64,000 bases of DNA from Streptomycetaceae bacterium (GCA_027488575.1 JAIYBJ010000029.1:62001-126000); one strand, 5' to 3'; shown: positions 46,296-56,754, numbered from the stretch's first letter. Notes: generated from the letters alone by a model not told the origin. Translations and numbers: made by a program.

Positions 46296-48446
46296 TTACT
46301 TCTTCAGTTTAGAAGGCCACCAAATTTTTGGTCCAATATCGTGCACCATGGCTGGAACCAGAATTGATCGCACAATAATTGTGTCTAGGAGAACTCCAAC
46401 TGCCACGGCAAAACCTAACTGCGCCAATGGCACTAATGGAATAAGTCCGAGCACTGCAAATGTTGCTGCTAGAACAATTCCAGCAGAAGTGATTACGGCT
46501 CCCGTAACGGTCAAGCCCTTAATAACTCCCTGACGTGTACCCAGTTTGATTGACTCTTCACGTACACGAGTCATTAAGAAGATGTTGTAATCAATACCAA
46601 GTGCCACTAAGAAAATAAAGGCAAATAATGGGAAGGACGTATCTCCACCTTCGAAACCAAATACATGATTGAAGACGAGGGCACAAATTCCAAGCGTTGC
46701 AAAGTAAGAGAGAACTACAGTACCTAGAAGTAACGCAGCACTAAGAATACTTCGCAGAAGTAAACCGAGAATTATTGTGATCACAACTAAAACAATTGGA
46801 ATAATTGTCTTGTTATCTCGATCATTAGCACTTCGGATGTCATATGAAACAGCGCTAGTCCCGCCGACGAGTGATGTGGAATCCGCTTGATGCGCGAGTC
46901 TGCGAATCTCTGGGATGTCATTTGATGCCTCCACGCTATCCGGAGCTTTATCAAGAGTGACATTCAAAATAGCTTTGTTATTGACTACCTTGATTTGAGG
47001 AACCGGTCCGCCGGGGATTGCAAAGCCATCTAGTAAAGGCTCTACAGATGAAACTCCTGGAGCGTTCTTGACTGCAGCCGCTACGGCATCAAGTTTGTCT
47101 ACATTGACAACTATTTGCGTTGGATCGCCTTGACCACCAGGAAAGTGAGTTAGCAACAATTTTTGTCCAACAACTGATTCTGGGTTAGTTGTAAAAGAAT
47201 CAACTGTTCCAATTCCATCAGCTTTGAGAGTTGTTGAAGTGAACGCGAAAGCTAGCAAAATTACGCCGGTAATAACCCACGCTTTGCGAGGCTTGCGTCC
47301 GATTGCATTTCCTACTTTTGACCATACGCCAGCCAAAACTTGGTCTTCGCCATCAAATTCTGGTCGACGTGGCCAAAAAATCCAGCGACCAAAGATTAGA
47401 AGTAGTGCGGGCAATAAGGTCAAAATCGTAATCACAGAACACGCAATACCAATTGCTCCAATTGGTCCAAGGCCTGCTGTATTCGTCAATTGGCTAAACA
47501 AAAGTACTAGTAGCGAAATTGCGACCGTGGAACCTGATGCAAGAATTGGCTCCCATACGCCTTTATAAGCCGCACGCATGGCATCGAATCTATTTTCATG
47601 TAAATGAAGCTCTTCTCGATATCTAGCAATCAGCAAGAGTGCGTAATCTGTTGCAGCACCAATAACTAATACAGAAAGAATTCCCTGAGACTGCCCATCG
47701 ACATCGATGATGTTATTTTTCGCTAGAAGATAAACAATTCCCCCAGCGGTGGATAGTGCAAAGAGAGCTGAGAGAAGCGGAATAATCCACAAAATTGGAG
47801 ATCTGTAAACAACAATCAAGATAAGCGCAACAACACCGAGAGTTGTTAGAAGCAAAGTAGAGTCAATGTCCCCGAATGCTCCAAATAAATCTCCGAATAA
47901 ACCACCAGGTCCTGTTACATAAGAAGTCAGATTGTTCTCTTTTGCTAAAGATCCAAGATCTTCGCGCAGCGCTTCAACTATTGCTGGAAGTACTGGCTCT
48001 TCATTAGGAAGTAACTTTGTCAGTGCATTTCCATCAAGTGGCACATTTGCCAGAATTGCTTTGCCATCTTCTGATGGGAACGCAGTAATTCTCTGGCCAG
48101 GGGCTAGATAATCAGCGATTTTTGCTGAAGTTCCAGCAAGTGTTAACTCACCGATTGCATCGAGGTGAGAGTTAATTGCTTGAAGATTTTCTGGCGTGGC
48201 TTTGCCTTCAAATAAAACTAGCGCTGGAATATTAAAGGAGTCTTTACCTGAAAAAGTCTGGATCAACTCTGAAGCTTGCGTTGCTTCAGCGCCTTTAGGA
48301 AGAAAAGATGAGTTGTTGTTTTCTTGTACTGAGGAGAGCTTTCCAAAGAGAGGTCCAAATACACCGGTCAATACGAACCACACCAGAACAACAAGCATTG
48401 CTAAGGCAAAGGGTTTACGGGACTTTACGGAGGTGTTTGATGACAC
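46296..48446 (-). CDS. MMPL family RND transporter
   Basis: A 716-residue polytopic protein with two repeats of one TM plus a large external domain plus five TM segments. Proton-relay motifs are GAATDYALLLIARYREEL in the first half and LGIDYNIFLMTRVREE in the second, with the Asp-Tyr pairs that define MMPL proteins. Known relatives export lipids or small lipophilic compounds. The start is GTG at 48446 with GAAAGG upstream. It heads the unit inserted between TIGR01777 and lipB. Confidence 0.92.
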   Translation of the reverse strand: MSSNTSVKSRKPFALAMLVVLVWFVLTGVFGPLFGKLSSVQENNNSSFLPKGAEATQASELIQTFSGKDSFNIPALVLFEGKATPENLQAINSHLDAIGELTLAGTSAKIADYLAPGQRITAFPSEDGKAILANVPLDGNALTKLLPNEEPVLPAIVEALREDLGSLAKENNLTSYVTGPGGLFGDLFGAFGDIDSTLLLTTLGVVALILIVVYRSPILWIIPLLSALFALSTAGGIVYLLAKNNIIDVDGQSQGILSVLVIGAATDYALLLIARYREELHLHENRFDAMRAAYKGVWEPILASGSTVAISLLVLLFSQLTNTAGLGPIGAIGIACSVITILTLLPALLLIFGRWIFWPRRPEFDGEDQVLAGVWSKVGNAIGRKPRKAWVITGVILLAFAFTSTTLKADGIGTVDSFTTNPESVVGQKLLLTHFPGGQGDPTQIVVNVDKLDAVAAAVKNAPGVSSVEPLLDGFAIPGGPVPQIKVVNNKAILNVTLDKAPDSVEASNDIPEIRRLAHQADSTSLVGGTSAVSYDIRSANDRDNKTIIPIVLVVITIILGLLLRSILSAALLLGTVVLSYFATLGICALVFNHVFGFEGGDTSFPLFAFIFLVALGIDYNIFLMTRVREESIKLGTRQGVIKGLTVTGAVITSAGIVLAATFAVLGLIPLVPLAQLGFAVAVGVLLDTIIVRSILVPAMVHDIGPKIWWPSKLKK

Positions 48447-48506
48447 GGCAGTTGGAACCTTTCATACGTATTTCAGCGAGGATTCGCGACTGGGCAAGCC
48501 TACCTT

Positions 48507-48512
48507 TAGGCT
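48507..48512 (+). promoter_or_regulatory. -10 box of leaderless lipB promoter
   Basis: TAGGCT followed by six bases (AAGACT) and GTG at 48519. Confidence 0.6.
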
Positions 48513-48518
48513 AAGACT

Positions 48519-49172
48519 GTGGCAGCCACGACGACACTTGACCTCTCAATGGTGGTGAAGAATTTAGCGCTTCTGGAGTACAACGAAGCCTTAAATATTC
48601 AACGTCATGCACATGAGCAAGTCAGTGCAGGGCTTATGCCAAATACATTATTTTTTGTGGAACATCCATCCGTTTTCACAGCCGGTAAGCGAACACTTGA
48701 TGAAGAACGCCCACTGGATGGAACACCTGTCATTGATGTAGACCGTGGAGGAAAAATTACGTGGCACGGTCCTGGTCAAATTGTTGGATATCCAATTTTG
48801 CGATTAGCAAAACCAACTGAGCTAGTTGGATTTGTGAGAGAAATCGAAGAAGCCTTGATTCAAACATGTAAAGAGTTTGAGTTACGGGTTCAGCGAATCA
48901 AAGATCGCTCCGGTGTTTGGACTCAGGATGAGAAAAATCCTCGCAAGATTGCAGCCATAGGAATTCGAGTTGCTAAGGGTGCGACCATGCATGGTTTTGC
49001 ACTAAATGTTAATCCTGATCTAAGTGCGTTTTCGCAAATTATTCCGTGTGGCATCGCAGACGCAGAAGTCACATCACTGGCTCGAGAGTTAAAGCGTGAA
49101 ATCACCGTGAAAGAAGTTCTGCCAATCCTAGAGCGCCACATGATTTCTACTTTGGCTAAGGTGAGCGCATGA
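48519..49172 (+). CDS. lipB: lipoyl(octanoyl) transferase
   Basis: Transfers octanoate from acyl carrier protein to lipoyl domains. The 217-residue protein has [17 protein letters not shown], Lys143 in RKIAAIGI and Cys177 in IIPCGI, the catalytic dyad. A GTG start at 48519 is favoured because TAGGCT is six bases upstream; an internal ATG at 48549 is the alternative. The stop overlaps the lipA start as ATGA. Confidence 0.96.
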   Translation: MAATTTLDLSMVVKNLALLEYNEALNIQRHAHEQVSAGLMPNTLFFVEHPSVFTAGKRTLDEERPLDGTPVIDVDRGGKITWHGPGQIVGYPILRLAKPTELVGFVREIEEALIQTCKEFELRVQRIKDRSGVWTQDEKNPRKIAAIGIRVAKGATMHGFALNVNPDLSAFSQIIPCGIADAEVTSLARELKREITVKEVLPILERHMISTLAKVSA

Positions 49173-50107
49173 CAATTGCACCTGATGGTCGCAAGATGAT
49201 TCGAATTGAAGCTCGCAATGCACTTACTCCAATCGAACGCAAACCCGAATGGATTAAAACGCGCGCCAACATGGGCCCTGAGTACACACGACTTCGCTCT
49301 CTTGTTAAATCCGAAGGACTTCACACTGTGTGCCAAGAAGCAGCGTGTCCAAACATTTTTGAATGCTGGGAAGACAAAGAAGCTACATTTTTAATCGGTG
49401 GCGAAAAATGCACTAGACGTTGCGATTTTTGCAATATAGACACCGGTAAACCGGATCCAATTGATCGTGAAGAACCACGCAAAGTAGCTGAATCAGTTAA
49501 AGCTATGGGTTTGAAATACGCAACGATTACTGGCGTAACCCGTGATGACTTAGAAGATGAAGGCGCGTGGCTCTATGCCGAAACAATTCGTAAAGTGCAC
49601 GAGTTAAATCCAGGGTGTGGCGTTGAAATGCTTGCCCCAGACTTTCACGCAAATTCGGAGTTACTAAACCAAATTTTTGAAACCCAACCAGAAGTATTTG
49701 CGCACAATCTAGAAACCGTCCCTCGAATCTTTAAAAGCATCAGACCCGCATTTACTTACGAAAAATCACTTCGAGTAATCACTATGGCAAGAGATTTCGG
49801 TTTAATCACTAAATCAAATCTCATTTTGGGTCTTGGTGAAACTCGTGAAGAAATCTCTCAGGCTCTATTAGACCTTCGCGGTGCAGGGTGCGACTTGATC
49901 ACAATTACTCAGTACTTGCGACCAACTAACCGACACCACCCAGTTGAACGTTGGGTAAAGCCAGAAGAGTTTGTTGAGTTAGCAGCAGAAGCTAAAGAAG
50001 TCGGTTTCCTTGGCGTTATGAGCGGTCCACTTGTTCGCTCGAGTTATCGAGCAGGACGTTTGTATAAAGAAGCAATGGCTGCAAAAACAGGTACTTCGCG
50101 TGGCTGA
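49169..50107 (+). CDS. lipA: lipoyl synthase
   Basis: Radical SAM enzyme inserting two sulfurs into octanoyl-lysine. In the 312-residue protein Cys55, Cys60 and Cys66 bind the auxiliary cluster and Cys81, Cys85 and Cys88 (CTRRCDFC) bind the radical SAM cluster. The C-terminal RSSYRAG includes the conserved Arg-Ser-Ser-Tyr. It is coupled to lipB upstream and overlaps the acyltransferase downstream by eight bases. Confidence 0.98.
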   Translation: MTIAPDGRKMIRIEARNALTPIERKPEWIKTRANMGPEYTRLRSLVKSEGLHTVCQEAACPNIFECWEDKEATFLIGGEKCTRRCDFCNIDTGKPDPIDREEPRKVAESVKAMGLKYATITGVTRDDLEDEGAWLYAETIRKVHELNPGCGVEMLAPDFHANSELLNQIFETQPEVFAHNLETVPRIFKSIRPAFTYEKSLRVITMARDFGLITKSNLILGLGETREEISQALLDLRGAGCDLITITQYLRPTNRHHPVERWVKPEEFVELAAEAKEVGFLGVMSGPLVRSSYRAGRLYKEAMAAKTGTSRG

Positions 50108-50801
50108 TCTTGTTTATCCCCCAGTTATTGTTTTGATTAAATCTATTTGGAAGTACCTAGATCTACGATTCACATTCGAAGGCGATGAAAACATCCCCCA
50201 AGAAGGTGGCGCCATTCTTGCTATGAATCACATCGGTTATTTTGATTTTGCAATTGTTGGAACCGGAGTTCTTCCAAAAAAGCGTTATGTGAGATTTATG
50301 GCTAAGAAAGAGATTTTCGATAACAAATTGGCTGGGCCTCTAATGCGCGGTATGCACCACATAAGTGTTGATCGCAGCAATGGTTCCGCATCTTTTGTTG
50401 CAGCACTTCGAGCGCTGCGTGAAGGCGAAATCATCGGAATTTTTCCTGAAGGAACCATCTCAACAAGTTTTGAAATCAAGGGACTCAAATCTGGCGCGGT
50501 TCGACTTGCAATGGAATCTGGCGTGCCAGTAATTCCAACCATCGTTTGGGGAAGCCAACGAGTATGGACAAAAGGTGTTAAGAAAAACATAACAAGACAG
50601 AGCGTTCCGATTACGGTCAGATATTGCCAACCACTTTATTTCGCCAAAGATAGTGATGTTGAAGCGTGTGAAAAGCAACTGCGGGATGTGCTTATTTCTG
50701 CCCTGCATAAAGTTCAAGAAGAGTATCCAGATAGCCATCAAGGCCAGCGTTGGGCACCTGTCCGCCTTGGTGGTACCGCCCCTGCCCCACTAAACTTATG
50801 A
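50100..50801 (+). CDS. 1-acylglycerol-3-phosphate acyltransferase-like protein
   Basis: A 233-residue PlsC-family acyltransferase with a hydrophobic N-terminus. The catalytic motif is NHIGYFDFA (HX4D), and the phosphate-binding motif is FPEGTIS. I use GTG at 50100 because it begins near the usual family start; the frame is open to 50031 but that part lies in lipA. Its stop overlaps the DUF4191 start. A second PlsC gene is at 63161-63856. Confidence 0.9.
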   Translation: MADLVYPPVIVLIKSIWKYLDLRFTFEGDENIPQEGGAILAMNHIGYFDFAIVGTGVLPKKRYVRFMAKKEIFDNKLAGPLMRGMHHISVDRSNGSASFVAALRALREGEIIGIFPEGTISTSFEIKGLKSGAVRLAMESGVPVIPTIVWGSQRVWTKGVKKNITRQSVPITVRYCQPLYFAKDSDVEACEKQLRDVLISALHKVQEEYPDSHQGQRWAPVRLGGTAPAPLNL

Positions 50802-51481
50802 GCATGTTCAAGCGAAATAAGAATGACAAAGAAGCAGTAATCAAGCCTCGCCGTTTTCAAACTTTCAGAGATGCGTACTCCGTAACTAAGAGTGTTAAAC
50901 CTTGGATTGCATTCGCATTAATCGGTGTATTCCTAGCGGTATGGGCAGTTGGCATCGCAATTGGTGTAGCAATAGGACATCCGATTTATGTTGCTTTCGT
51001 TTCTCTACCAATTGCTTTACTGGCTGCAATGTTTTTCTTTACTCGCCAAGCCTCAACCGCTGCCTATTCCTCAATCGAGGGCCAGATTGGTGCAGGAGCG
51101 TCTGTGCTTATGGCAATCCGTAAAGGATGGACAACAACTCCAGCTGTTGCAGTTGCACGAAATCAAGACATGGTTCACAGAAGCGTTGGTCGAGCCGGAA
51201 TCGTTTTAGTTGGAGAAGGATCACAAGGTGTAAAGCAAATGCTCGCTGACGAACGTCGCAAGAGTGAGCGATTTGCACCTGGCGTGCCGATTACTGAAGT
51301 AATTGTCGGAGATCTGCAGGGTCAAGTTTCGATTCGCAAGTTGCAAAAGCATTTAGCAAAACTTCCAAAGAAGTTATCTGCCCATCAAATGCGCGAAGTT
51401 CGTGCGCGCTTGAAAGCAGTTGGTGGAATGTCTATGCCTATTCCAAAGGGTCCAATGCCAAAGGGCGTTCGAATTCGCTAG
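50798..51481 (+). CDS. DUF4191 membrane protein
   Basis: A 227-residue actinobacterial DUF4191 protein with two TM segments (about 35-55 and 60-80) followed by a soluble part containing QIGAGASVLMAIRKGW and AVARNQDMVHRSVGRAGIVLVGEG. Function is unknown. The ATG at 50798 overlaps the preceding stop; an ATG at 50804 with TAAACT seven bases upstream is the alternative. Placement beside lipA and before RDD and glnA is conserved in actinobacteria. Its stop shares CTAG with the RDD gene. Confidence 0.9.
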   Translation: MSMFKRNKNDKEAVIKPRRFQTFRDAYSVTKSVKPWIAFALIGVFLAVWAVGIAIGVAIGHPIYVAFVSLPIALLAAMFFFTRQASTAAYSSIEGQIGAGASVLMAIRKGWTTTPAVAVARNQDMVHRSVGRAGIVLVGEGSQGVKQMLADERRKSERFAPGVPITEVIVGDLQGQVSIRKLQKHLAKLPKKLSAHQMREVRARLKAVGGMSMPIPKGPMPKGVRIR

Positions 51482-51852
51482 TTCGTTAAGATTATTTTTG
51501 TTTTACTAAATCGTTCATGAATTCCGCGACCATTTTCATCATAAGTAATAGCCGTAATCACAATCACCATTAGAACGCTTCTGATTAGAGCTTGCAAGAG
51601 TGTGGGACGCCCGCCATCCTCAAAATTAACAATCCGCATTCGAAAAACTCTGTGTCCCGCCGATGCTCCTTGCAAGGTAACAAGAACGAAGTACTGAGTA
51701 AAAAAAATAAGCAGTGCCGGAAACCCGGCCTGCGGGGTCCGATCCAAGAACTCACCTGAACCGCTGAAGAAAGCGATCGCAATGAGGTAGCTGGATAACC
51801 AATCCAGGCTGATGGCGCCAAATCGTCTGCCTAAACTCACCTCAGAATGCAT
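51478..51852 (-). CDS. RDD family membrane protein
   Basis: A 124-residue RDD-domain protein with three hydrophobic segments. The Arg-Asp-Asp landmarks appear as GRRFGAISLDWL and FEDGGRPTL. The function of this short form is unknown. TAGGCT is exactly six bases before the ATG. Confidence 0.88.
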   Translation of the reverse strand: MHSEVSLGRRFGAISLDWLSSYLIAIAFFSGSGEFLDRTPQAGFPALLIFFTQYFVLVTLQGASAGHRVFRMRIVNFEDGGRPTLLQALIRSVLMVIVITAITYDENGRGIHERFSKTKIILTN

Positions 51853-51858
51853 GCGCTA

Positions 51859-51864
51859 AGCCTA
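51859..51864 (-). promoter_or_regulatory. -10 box of leaderless RDD gene promoter
   Basis: TAGGCT on the minus strand, then TAGCGC and the ATG at 51852. Confidence 0.6.
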
Positions 51865-51903
51865 GCGGGAGCCTGAAAACCCGCAATTTACTTAACATAG
51901 ATG

Positions 51904-51917
51904 TAACACGTGAGTTA
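51904..51917. promoter_or_regulatory. inverted repeat upstream of glnA
   Basis: TAAC-N6-GTTA centred on CACGTG, about 90 bases before the glnA start. It could be a regulator site, but it does not match the published GlnR or AmtR consensus well. Confidence 0.3.
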
Positions 51918-52007
51918 TGCCTTTTTCATGGATAACTCGTAGCCTTCTCACATGCGCCCTCGATGAAGCGGTGCGCAAGGTTTGAAAAATTATCAACTGG
52001 GAGAAAT

Positions 52008-53438
52008 ATGTTTAAGAACTCTGCAGAAGTTTTTGCGTTTATCAAGAAGGAAGACATCAAACTAATTGATGTACGGTTTATCGATCTTCCTGGAATTCAA
52101 CATCACTTCAACGTGCCAGTTGAATCTTTTGATGAAGCTGTCTTTACCGATGGACTTATGTTCGATGGTTCATCTATCCGTGGTTTCCAGGCAATTCATG
52201 AATCAGATATGAAGTTGTTGCCGATTCCTGGTTCGGCATTTATAGATCCATTCCGCAAAGAAAAAACACTTGTAATTTTGTTTAGTGTTCATAATCCAGA
52301 TGACAACTCCCCTTATAGCCGCGATCCTCGTGGCGTTGTTGGCAAGGCTGTTGAATACTTAAAGTCAACAGGAATTGCAGACACAGCTTTCTTCGCACCA
52401 GAAGCAGAGTTCTACGTATTTGATGCAGTTCGCTTTAAGACCGATATGCACGAGTCCTATCACCACATTGATTCGTACGAAGGTGCTTGGAACACCGGCG
52501 CCGAATACGACGCAGATGGAACTCCTAACCGCGGTTACCGCACACGTATCAAAGGTGGTTACTTCCCAGTTTCACCAACTGATCAGTTTGCAGATCTGCG
52601 CGATGAGATGGTTATGAATCTTGGCAAAGTTGGATTGTTAGTTGAACGCTCTCACCACGAAGTTGGTACAGCAGGCCAAATGGAAATCAACTACCGATTC
52701 AGCGACATTCTGAATGCGGGAGATGATGTTATGAAATTTAAATACATCATTAAGAACACCGCTTGGGAGAATGGCAAAACTGCAACATTTATGCCAAAGC
52801 CACTCTATGGCGATAATGGATCAGGAATGCACGTTCACCAATCACTCTGGAAAGATGGAAAACCACTCTTCTTCGGTGATGGTTATGCTGATCTTTCCGA
52901 TATGGCACGTTGGTATGTCGGTGGTTTGCTCAAGCACGCTCCATCATTGCTTGCATTCACAAACCCAACAGTTAACTCTTACCACCGCTTAGTTCCTGGT
53001 TATGAAGCACCAGTGAATCTCGTTTACTCAGCACGTAACCGTTCTGCGTGTATTCGTATTCCAATTACTGGTTCAAATCCAAAGGCTAAGCGCATCGAAT
53101 TCCGTTGCCCAGACCCATCATCAAATCCATATCTCGCATTTGCTGCAATGTTGATGGCAGGACTTGATGGAATTCAAAACAAAATCGAACCGCCAAAGCC
53201 AGTTGATAAAGATCTCTACGAACTAGAGGGTGCAGAAGCTGCCGCTATTCCACAAGTTCCAGGTTCTCTCGAGGCTGTTCTTAACAACCTCGAGGAAGAT
53301 CATGAGTTCTTGCTTAAGGGTGGAGTCTTCACCAAAGATCTCATTGATACATGGATTGCATTCAAGCGCACACAAGAAGTTGATTATGTTCGTTTGCGTC
53401 CACACCCAGCTGAGTTCGAGCTTTACTTCGATCTCTAA
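52008..53438 (+). CDS. glnA: glutamine synthetase type I
   Basis: Assimilates ammonia into glutamine. I start at ATG 52008 ([11 protein letters not shown], 476 residues) with GGGAGAAAT upstream; the in-frame ATG at 51963 lacks a site. Motifs are [18 protein letters not shown], the catalytic [12 protein letters not shown] and [18 protein letters not shown]. Tyr404 in DKDLYELEG is at the adenylylation site, though the usual Pro-Pro after it is Glu-Gly. A strong terminator follows. Confidence 0.98.
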   Translation: MFKNSAEVFAFIKKEDIKLIDVRFIDLPGIQHHFNVPVESFDEAVFTDGLMFDGSSIRGFQAIHESDMKLLPIPGSAFIDPFRKEKTLVILFSVHNPDDNSPYSRDPRGVVGKAVEYLKSTGIADTAFFAPEAEFYVFDAVRFKTDMHESYHHIDSYEGAWNTGAEYDADGTPNRGYRTRIKGGYFPVSPTDQFADLRDEMVMNLGKVGLLVERSHHEVGTAGQMEINYRFSDILNAGDDVMKFKYIIKNTAWENGKTATFMPKPLYGDNGSGMHVHQSLWKDGKPLFFGDGYADLSDMARWYVGGLLKHAPSLLAFTNPTVNSYHRLVPGYEAPVNLVYSARNRSACIRIPITGSNPKAKRIEFRCPDPSSNPYLAFAAMLMAGLDGIQNKIEPPKPVDKDLYELEGAEAAAIPQVPGSLEAVLNNLEEDHEFLLKGGVFTKDLIDTWIAFKRTQEVDYVRLRPHPAEFELYFDL

Positions 53439-53450
53439 GAGTTAAGGAAC

Positions 53451-53482
53451 AAAAACCCCGCCACGTTTATGGCGGGGTTTTT
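53451..53482 (+). terminator. rho-independent terminator of glnA
   Basis: CCCCGCCA at 53456-53463 pairs with TGGCGGGG at 53470-53477 around a six-base loop, followed by TTTTT. AAAAA before the stem would let it work in both directions. Confidence 0.93.
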
Positions 53483-53484
53483 GC

Positions 53485-53490
53485 TATTGT
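53485..53490 (+). promoter_or_regulatory. -10 box of leaderless nhaA promoter
   Basis: TATTGT, then seven bases and the ATG at 53498. It begins three bases after the glnA terminator T-run. Confidence 0.5.
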
Positions 53491-53497
53491 TCACAAT

Positions 53498-54496
53498 ATG
53501 AGTCGTTTGGGCACGTTCTTCACAAAGTTCATCAAAACTGAAAGCTCAAGTGGCATCGCACTAGTCATCGCTTGCTCAGTAGCTCTTATTTTTGCCAATT
53601 CACCCTTTAGCGACTCCTACGATTCTTTTTTCTCACCCTTTAACGCATTTATCAATGAAGGATTGATGGCAGTATTTTTCTTTCTAGTTGGTTTAGAAAT
53701 TAAAAGAGAGTTCACCGAAGGTGAGTTTAAGAACCCTAAGAATGCTGCCCTGCCGGTCATCGCTGCAATCGGGGGTATGGCAATACCGGCTGCCATCTTT
53801 GTTTTATTCAATGCGGGGCAAAGTTCAGTCGAAGCGTGGGCTGTAGCTATGCCCACAGATATTGCCCTCGCTCTTGGCGCCTTGGCCTTGCTGGGTTCAC
53901 GAATAGATTCATCGCTAAAAATATTTTTGCTCACTCTCGCTATTGCTGATGATCTATTTTCAATTCTTATCCTTGGCTTTTTTTACTCCTCAGGGATTAG
54001 CGCCATCAAAATCGCAACGACAATTGGGGCGGTTCTACTTGCTCTAGCTTTGCCTAGCGGAAAAGTGATCACTACGACCAAATTGATTCAATGGATACAT
54101 CCGTATAGCGCCTTTTTGATCATTCCGCTTTTCGCGCTGGCCAACATTGGAGTGCGAATTGATTTTTCAACACTTGGCCAAACACTTTCATCTCCCATTG
54201 CATCGGGGTTAATTCTCGGTCGTGTGGTTGGTAAAATTGTGGGAATAACACTTTTTGCATGGCTAGCAATTCAATTAAAAATAGCGAGCAAGCCTCTGAG
54301 TTTGAGTTTTAAAGAGATAGCGGGCGCAGGTGCTCTTGCGGGCATGGGTCTGACCGTCTCGCTCTTTATTGCCGAACTTGCTTTAACCTCGGCAACAGAT
54401 CTGGCTGAAGTCAAAGTTGGATTAATTTTTGCAGCACTGATTTCTGCGATATTGGGGATATTTATTCTTAGGAAATTCTCAATTCCAAACGATTAG
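53498..54496 (+). CDS. nhaA: Na+/H+ antiporter NhaA
   Basis: Membrane antiporter. In 332 residues the transport-site acids are present: Asp121 (MPTDIALALG) and Asp151-Asp152 (LAIADDLFS), matching E. coli Asp133, Asp163 and Asp164. LVGLEIKREF is also conserved. It is shorter than the 390-440 residues of most NhaA proteins. TM count is about eleven or fewer. It converges on the NCS1 permease; the stops share TTAG. Confidence 0.93.
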   Translation: MSRLGTFFTKFIKTESSSGIALVIACSVALIFANSPFSDSYDSFFSPFNAFINEGLMAVFFFLVGLEIKREFTEGEFKNPKNAALPVIAAIGGMAIPAAIFVLFNAGQSSVEAWAVAMPTDIALALGALALLGSRIDSSLKIFLLTLAIADDLFSILILGFFYSSGISAIKIATTIGAVLLALALPSGKVITTTKLIQWIHPYSAFLIIPLFALANIGVRIDFSTLGQTLSSPIASGLILGRVVGKIVGITLFAWLAIQLKIASKPLSLSFKEIAGAGALAGMGLTVSLFIAELALTSATDLAEVKVGLIFAALISAILGIFILRKFSIPND

Positions 54497-55905
54497 ATTT
54501 CTTGATTTCTGATTTGCTTCTTTCCGAAAATGTAACGTCCAGTAGCTCCAATGACGAGGGCAAATATCACTCCTACATTGGAGTAAGCCCATGCGCCATC
54601 TTTGCCACCGATAAAACCAAGAAAGTAACCCTGCCAACTTAGCCAAGACGCGAAGGTATTAGTCACGAATCCCCATCCAACTAACGTGGCAACTACAACG
54701 CACGCAATCGAGCTCCAGTTAACCGATCCGTAAATTCCTTGTGAGGTAAACAAGTCTTTTTCGCTATAACTTTTTTTACGCATCAGAACATCAGTTACAA
54801 ATATCGCACTCCACGCGGCAACTGGCACACCAAGAGTTATGAGAAACCCCTGGAAAGGATAAAAGAAATTTTCCGCAATCCAAACAATATAAATGGCTCC
54901 AAGCAGCATCAAAACGCCATCTAATGACGCGGCCACATGTCGCTTAACTGGCACTCCAAGGCTGACAAGAGTTAAACCAGATGAATAAAGATTCAGTATG
55001 GCTCCCCCAACTAAACCTAAAATGGCAACGAGTGAGAAGAGAATCAAATACCAGGTTGGCAATAGCGTTGTTAGCGCACCGATTGGATCCATCGCTATTG
55101 CTTCGGATAACTTCTCATCACTAATTGATAATGCAGCGCCGTAGATAACCAAAATTATTGGAACAATAGATGCTCCCAAAACAGTCCAGCCAACTACCGA
55201 AGCGCTCTTTACGCTGCGTGGTAAATAACGCGAATAATCAGCGGCAGCGTTCACCCATCCAAGACCGATTCCGGTGATTGCAAATATCAATGCTCCAACA
55301 AAACCTTGGATAGGTCCTGATGGTCGTTCCATTAGTGCATTCCAATTAACGGTATCCACAGTCAACACGATGTATCCGAGGGTCAAGAAAACAGTTATTA
55401 GAGTTAAATACTTCTGTAACTTCATGATTACTGAAAAACCGAGCACGCCACCAAACAAAGTCAGTGAAACTGCAATCACGAATCCAACAATCATCGCAAA
55501 ATTGCGATCAACTCCACCTACTCGTTCGAACACAGTTCCTGTCGCCAAAGTTGCAAGTGAGACTAAAACTGTTTCCCAGCCAACTAATAACAAGTACGTT
55601 AAGAAACCCGGCAATACATTGCCTTTGATGCCAAAAGCTGCACGCGAGAGCACCATTGTCGTCGCATTAGATTTCTTTCCTGCTAAAGAACTAAAGCCAA
55701 CTAGCAAGAATGAGAGAACTGTTCCGATAATCGCGGCAATAGTTGCCTGCCAAAATGAAATTCCGAATCCCAGAAAAAATGATCCATAAGACAATGCCAG
55801 CAAGGACACATTGGCACCACACCACGGCCAGAACAAATCGCGAGCTCTGCCGCGGCGTTCATTTTCGGCAATAAGGTTCGTGGAATTCAATTCATACGCT
55901 GGCAC
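54493..55905 (-). CDS. NCS1 family nucleobase permease (cytosine permease-like)
   Basis: A 470-residue, twelve-TM permease with the NCS1 pattern: RGRARDLFWPWCGANVSLL at the N-terminus, MVLSRAAFGIKGN, and WVNAAADYSRYLP in TM6. CodB-like cytosine permeases and purine transporters share these. The specific substrate is uncertain. The start is GTG at 55905 with AAAGGAG seven bases upstream. Confidence 0.87.
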   Translation of the reverse strand: MPAYELNSTNLIAENERRGRARDLFWPWCGANVSLLALSYGSFFLGFGISFWQATIAAIIGTVLSFLLVGFSSLAGKKSNATTMVLSRAAFGIKGNVLPGFLTYLLLVGWETVLVSLATLATGTVFERVGGVDRNFAMIVGFVIAVSLTLFGGVLGFSVIMKLQKYLTLITVFLTLGYIVLTVDTVNWNALMERPSGPIQGFVGALIFAITGIGLGWVNAAADYSRYLPRSVKSASVVGWTVLGASIVPIILVIYGAALSISDEKLSEAIAMDPIGALTTLLPTWYLILFSLVAILGLVGGAILNLYSSGLTLVSLGVPVKRHVAASLDGVLMLLGAIYIVWIAENFFYPFQGFLITLGVPVAAWSAIFVTDVLMRKKSYSEKDLFTSQGIYGSVNWSSIACVVVATLVGWGFVTNTFASWLSWQGYFLGFIGGKDGAWAYSNVGVIFALVIGATGRYIFGKKQIRNQEI

Positions 55906-55923
55906 GTGTGCACTCCTTTATAT

Positions 55924-56754
55924 TTAATCCAAGAAAAAATCGAGCAGGAAATCTTTCGTTCCTGGTGTGACTGAATACTTTTCAAGATCAGTAATTCCTT
56001 CACTGGCAAGAAGTAAATCATCTACAAAGAAATTGCCGGTGCACTCTTTTGCATCACGATTAAAGATGATGTGGGCTGCATCCGCCAAGATTTCAGGCTT
56101 GCGGCCAGCTAATGCATCAATACCCGGAATCATCTGAAGTGCTGCAGTATCGATTACCGTGCGAGGCCATAGAGCATTGACAGCTATGCCATCACGCTTA
56201 AACTCTTCAGCCATTCCTAGAACGCACATACTCATGCCGTACTTGGCCATTGTGTAAGCGACATGGTTTTTAAACCAAACTGCTTTCATGGATAGTGGAG
56301 GCGAAAGATTCAAAATATGTGGATTTCTACCTTCTTCAGCAGACTTTCGTAAATAAGGCAAGGCAGCTTGCGAAGTTAAAAAGGTGCCACGTACGTTGAC
56401 ATCAAACATTAAATCAAAGCGCTTAGCAGGAGTTTGATCCGTACGGGTTAAATTGATTGCACTCGCATTGTTTACGAGAATATCAATGCCACCAAATGCT
56501 TCAGCGGTCTTTGCGATTGCTGCTTCGATTTGAGCTTCATCGCGAATGTCACATTGAATTGGAAGAGCAGTACCACCTGCTGCTTCAATTTCCTTTGCCG
56601 CAGAAAATATTGTTCCAGGCAATTTTGGATTTGCTTCAGCAGTCTTTGCTGCAATGGCAATCTGTGCGCCATCTTGAGCCGCGCGCAGAGCAATAGCTAA
56701 ACCAATACCGCGTGAACCACCTGTAATAAACATACGCTTACCTGCAAGTGACAT
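55924..56754 (-). CDS. SDR family oxidoreductase, HSDL2-like
   Basis: A 276-residue short-chain dehydrogenase. TGGSRGIG at 11-18, NNAS at 95-98, catalytic Ser151 and Tyr167-x3-Lys171 are all present. The C-terminal half resembles hydroxysteroid dehydrogenase-like 2 proteins. It shares TAATG with the crotonase gene, which suggests a joint role in acyl-CoA metabolism. Confidence 0.9.
   Translation of the reverse strand: MSLAGKRMFITGGSRGIGLAIALRAAQDGAQIAIAAKTAEANPKLPGTIFSAAKEIEAAGGTALPIQCDIRDEAQIEAAIAKTAEAFGGIDILVNNASAINLTRTDQTPAKRFDLMFDVNVRGTFLTSQAALPYLRKSAEEGRNPHILNLSPPLSMKAVWFKNHVAYTMAKYGMSMCVLGMAEEFKRDGIAVNALWPRTVIDTAALQMIPGIDALAGRKPEILADAAHIIFNRDAKECTGNFFVDDLLLASEGITDLEKYSVTPGTKDFLLDFFLD

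Noticed and set aside
51904-51917. GlnR site before glnA
   Set aside because: The second half GTTAT does not fit the GlnR GaAAC half-site; kept only as a low-confidence inverted repeat.
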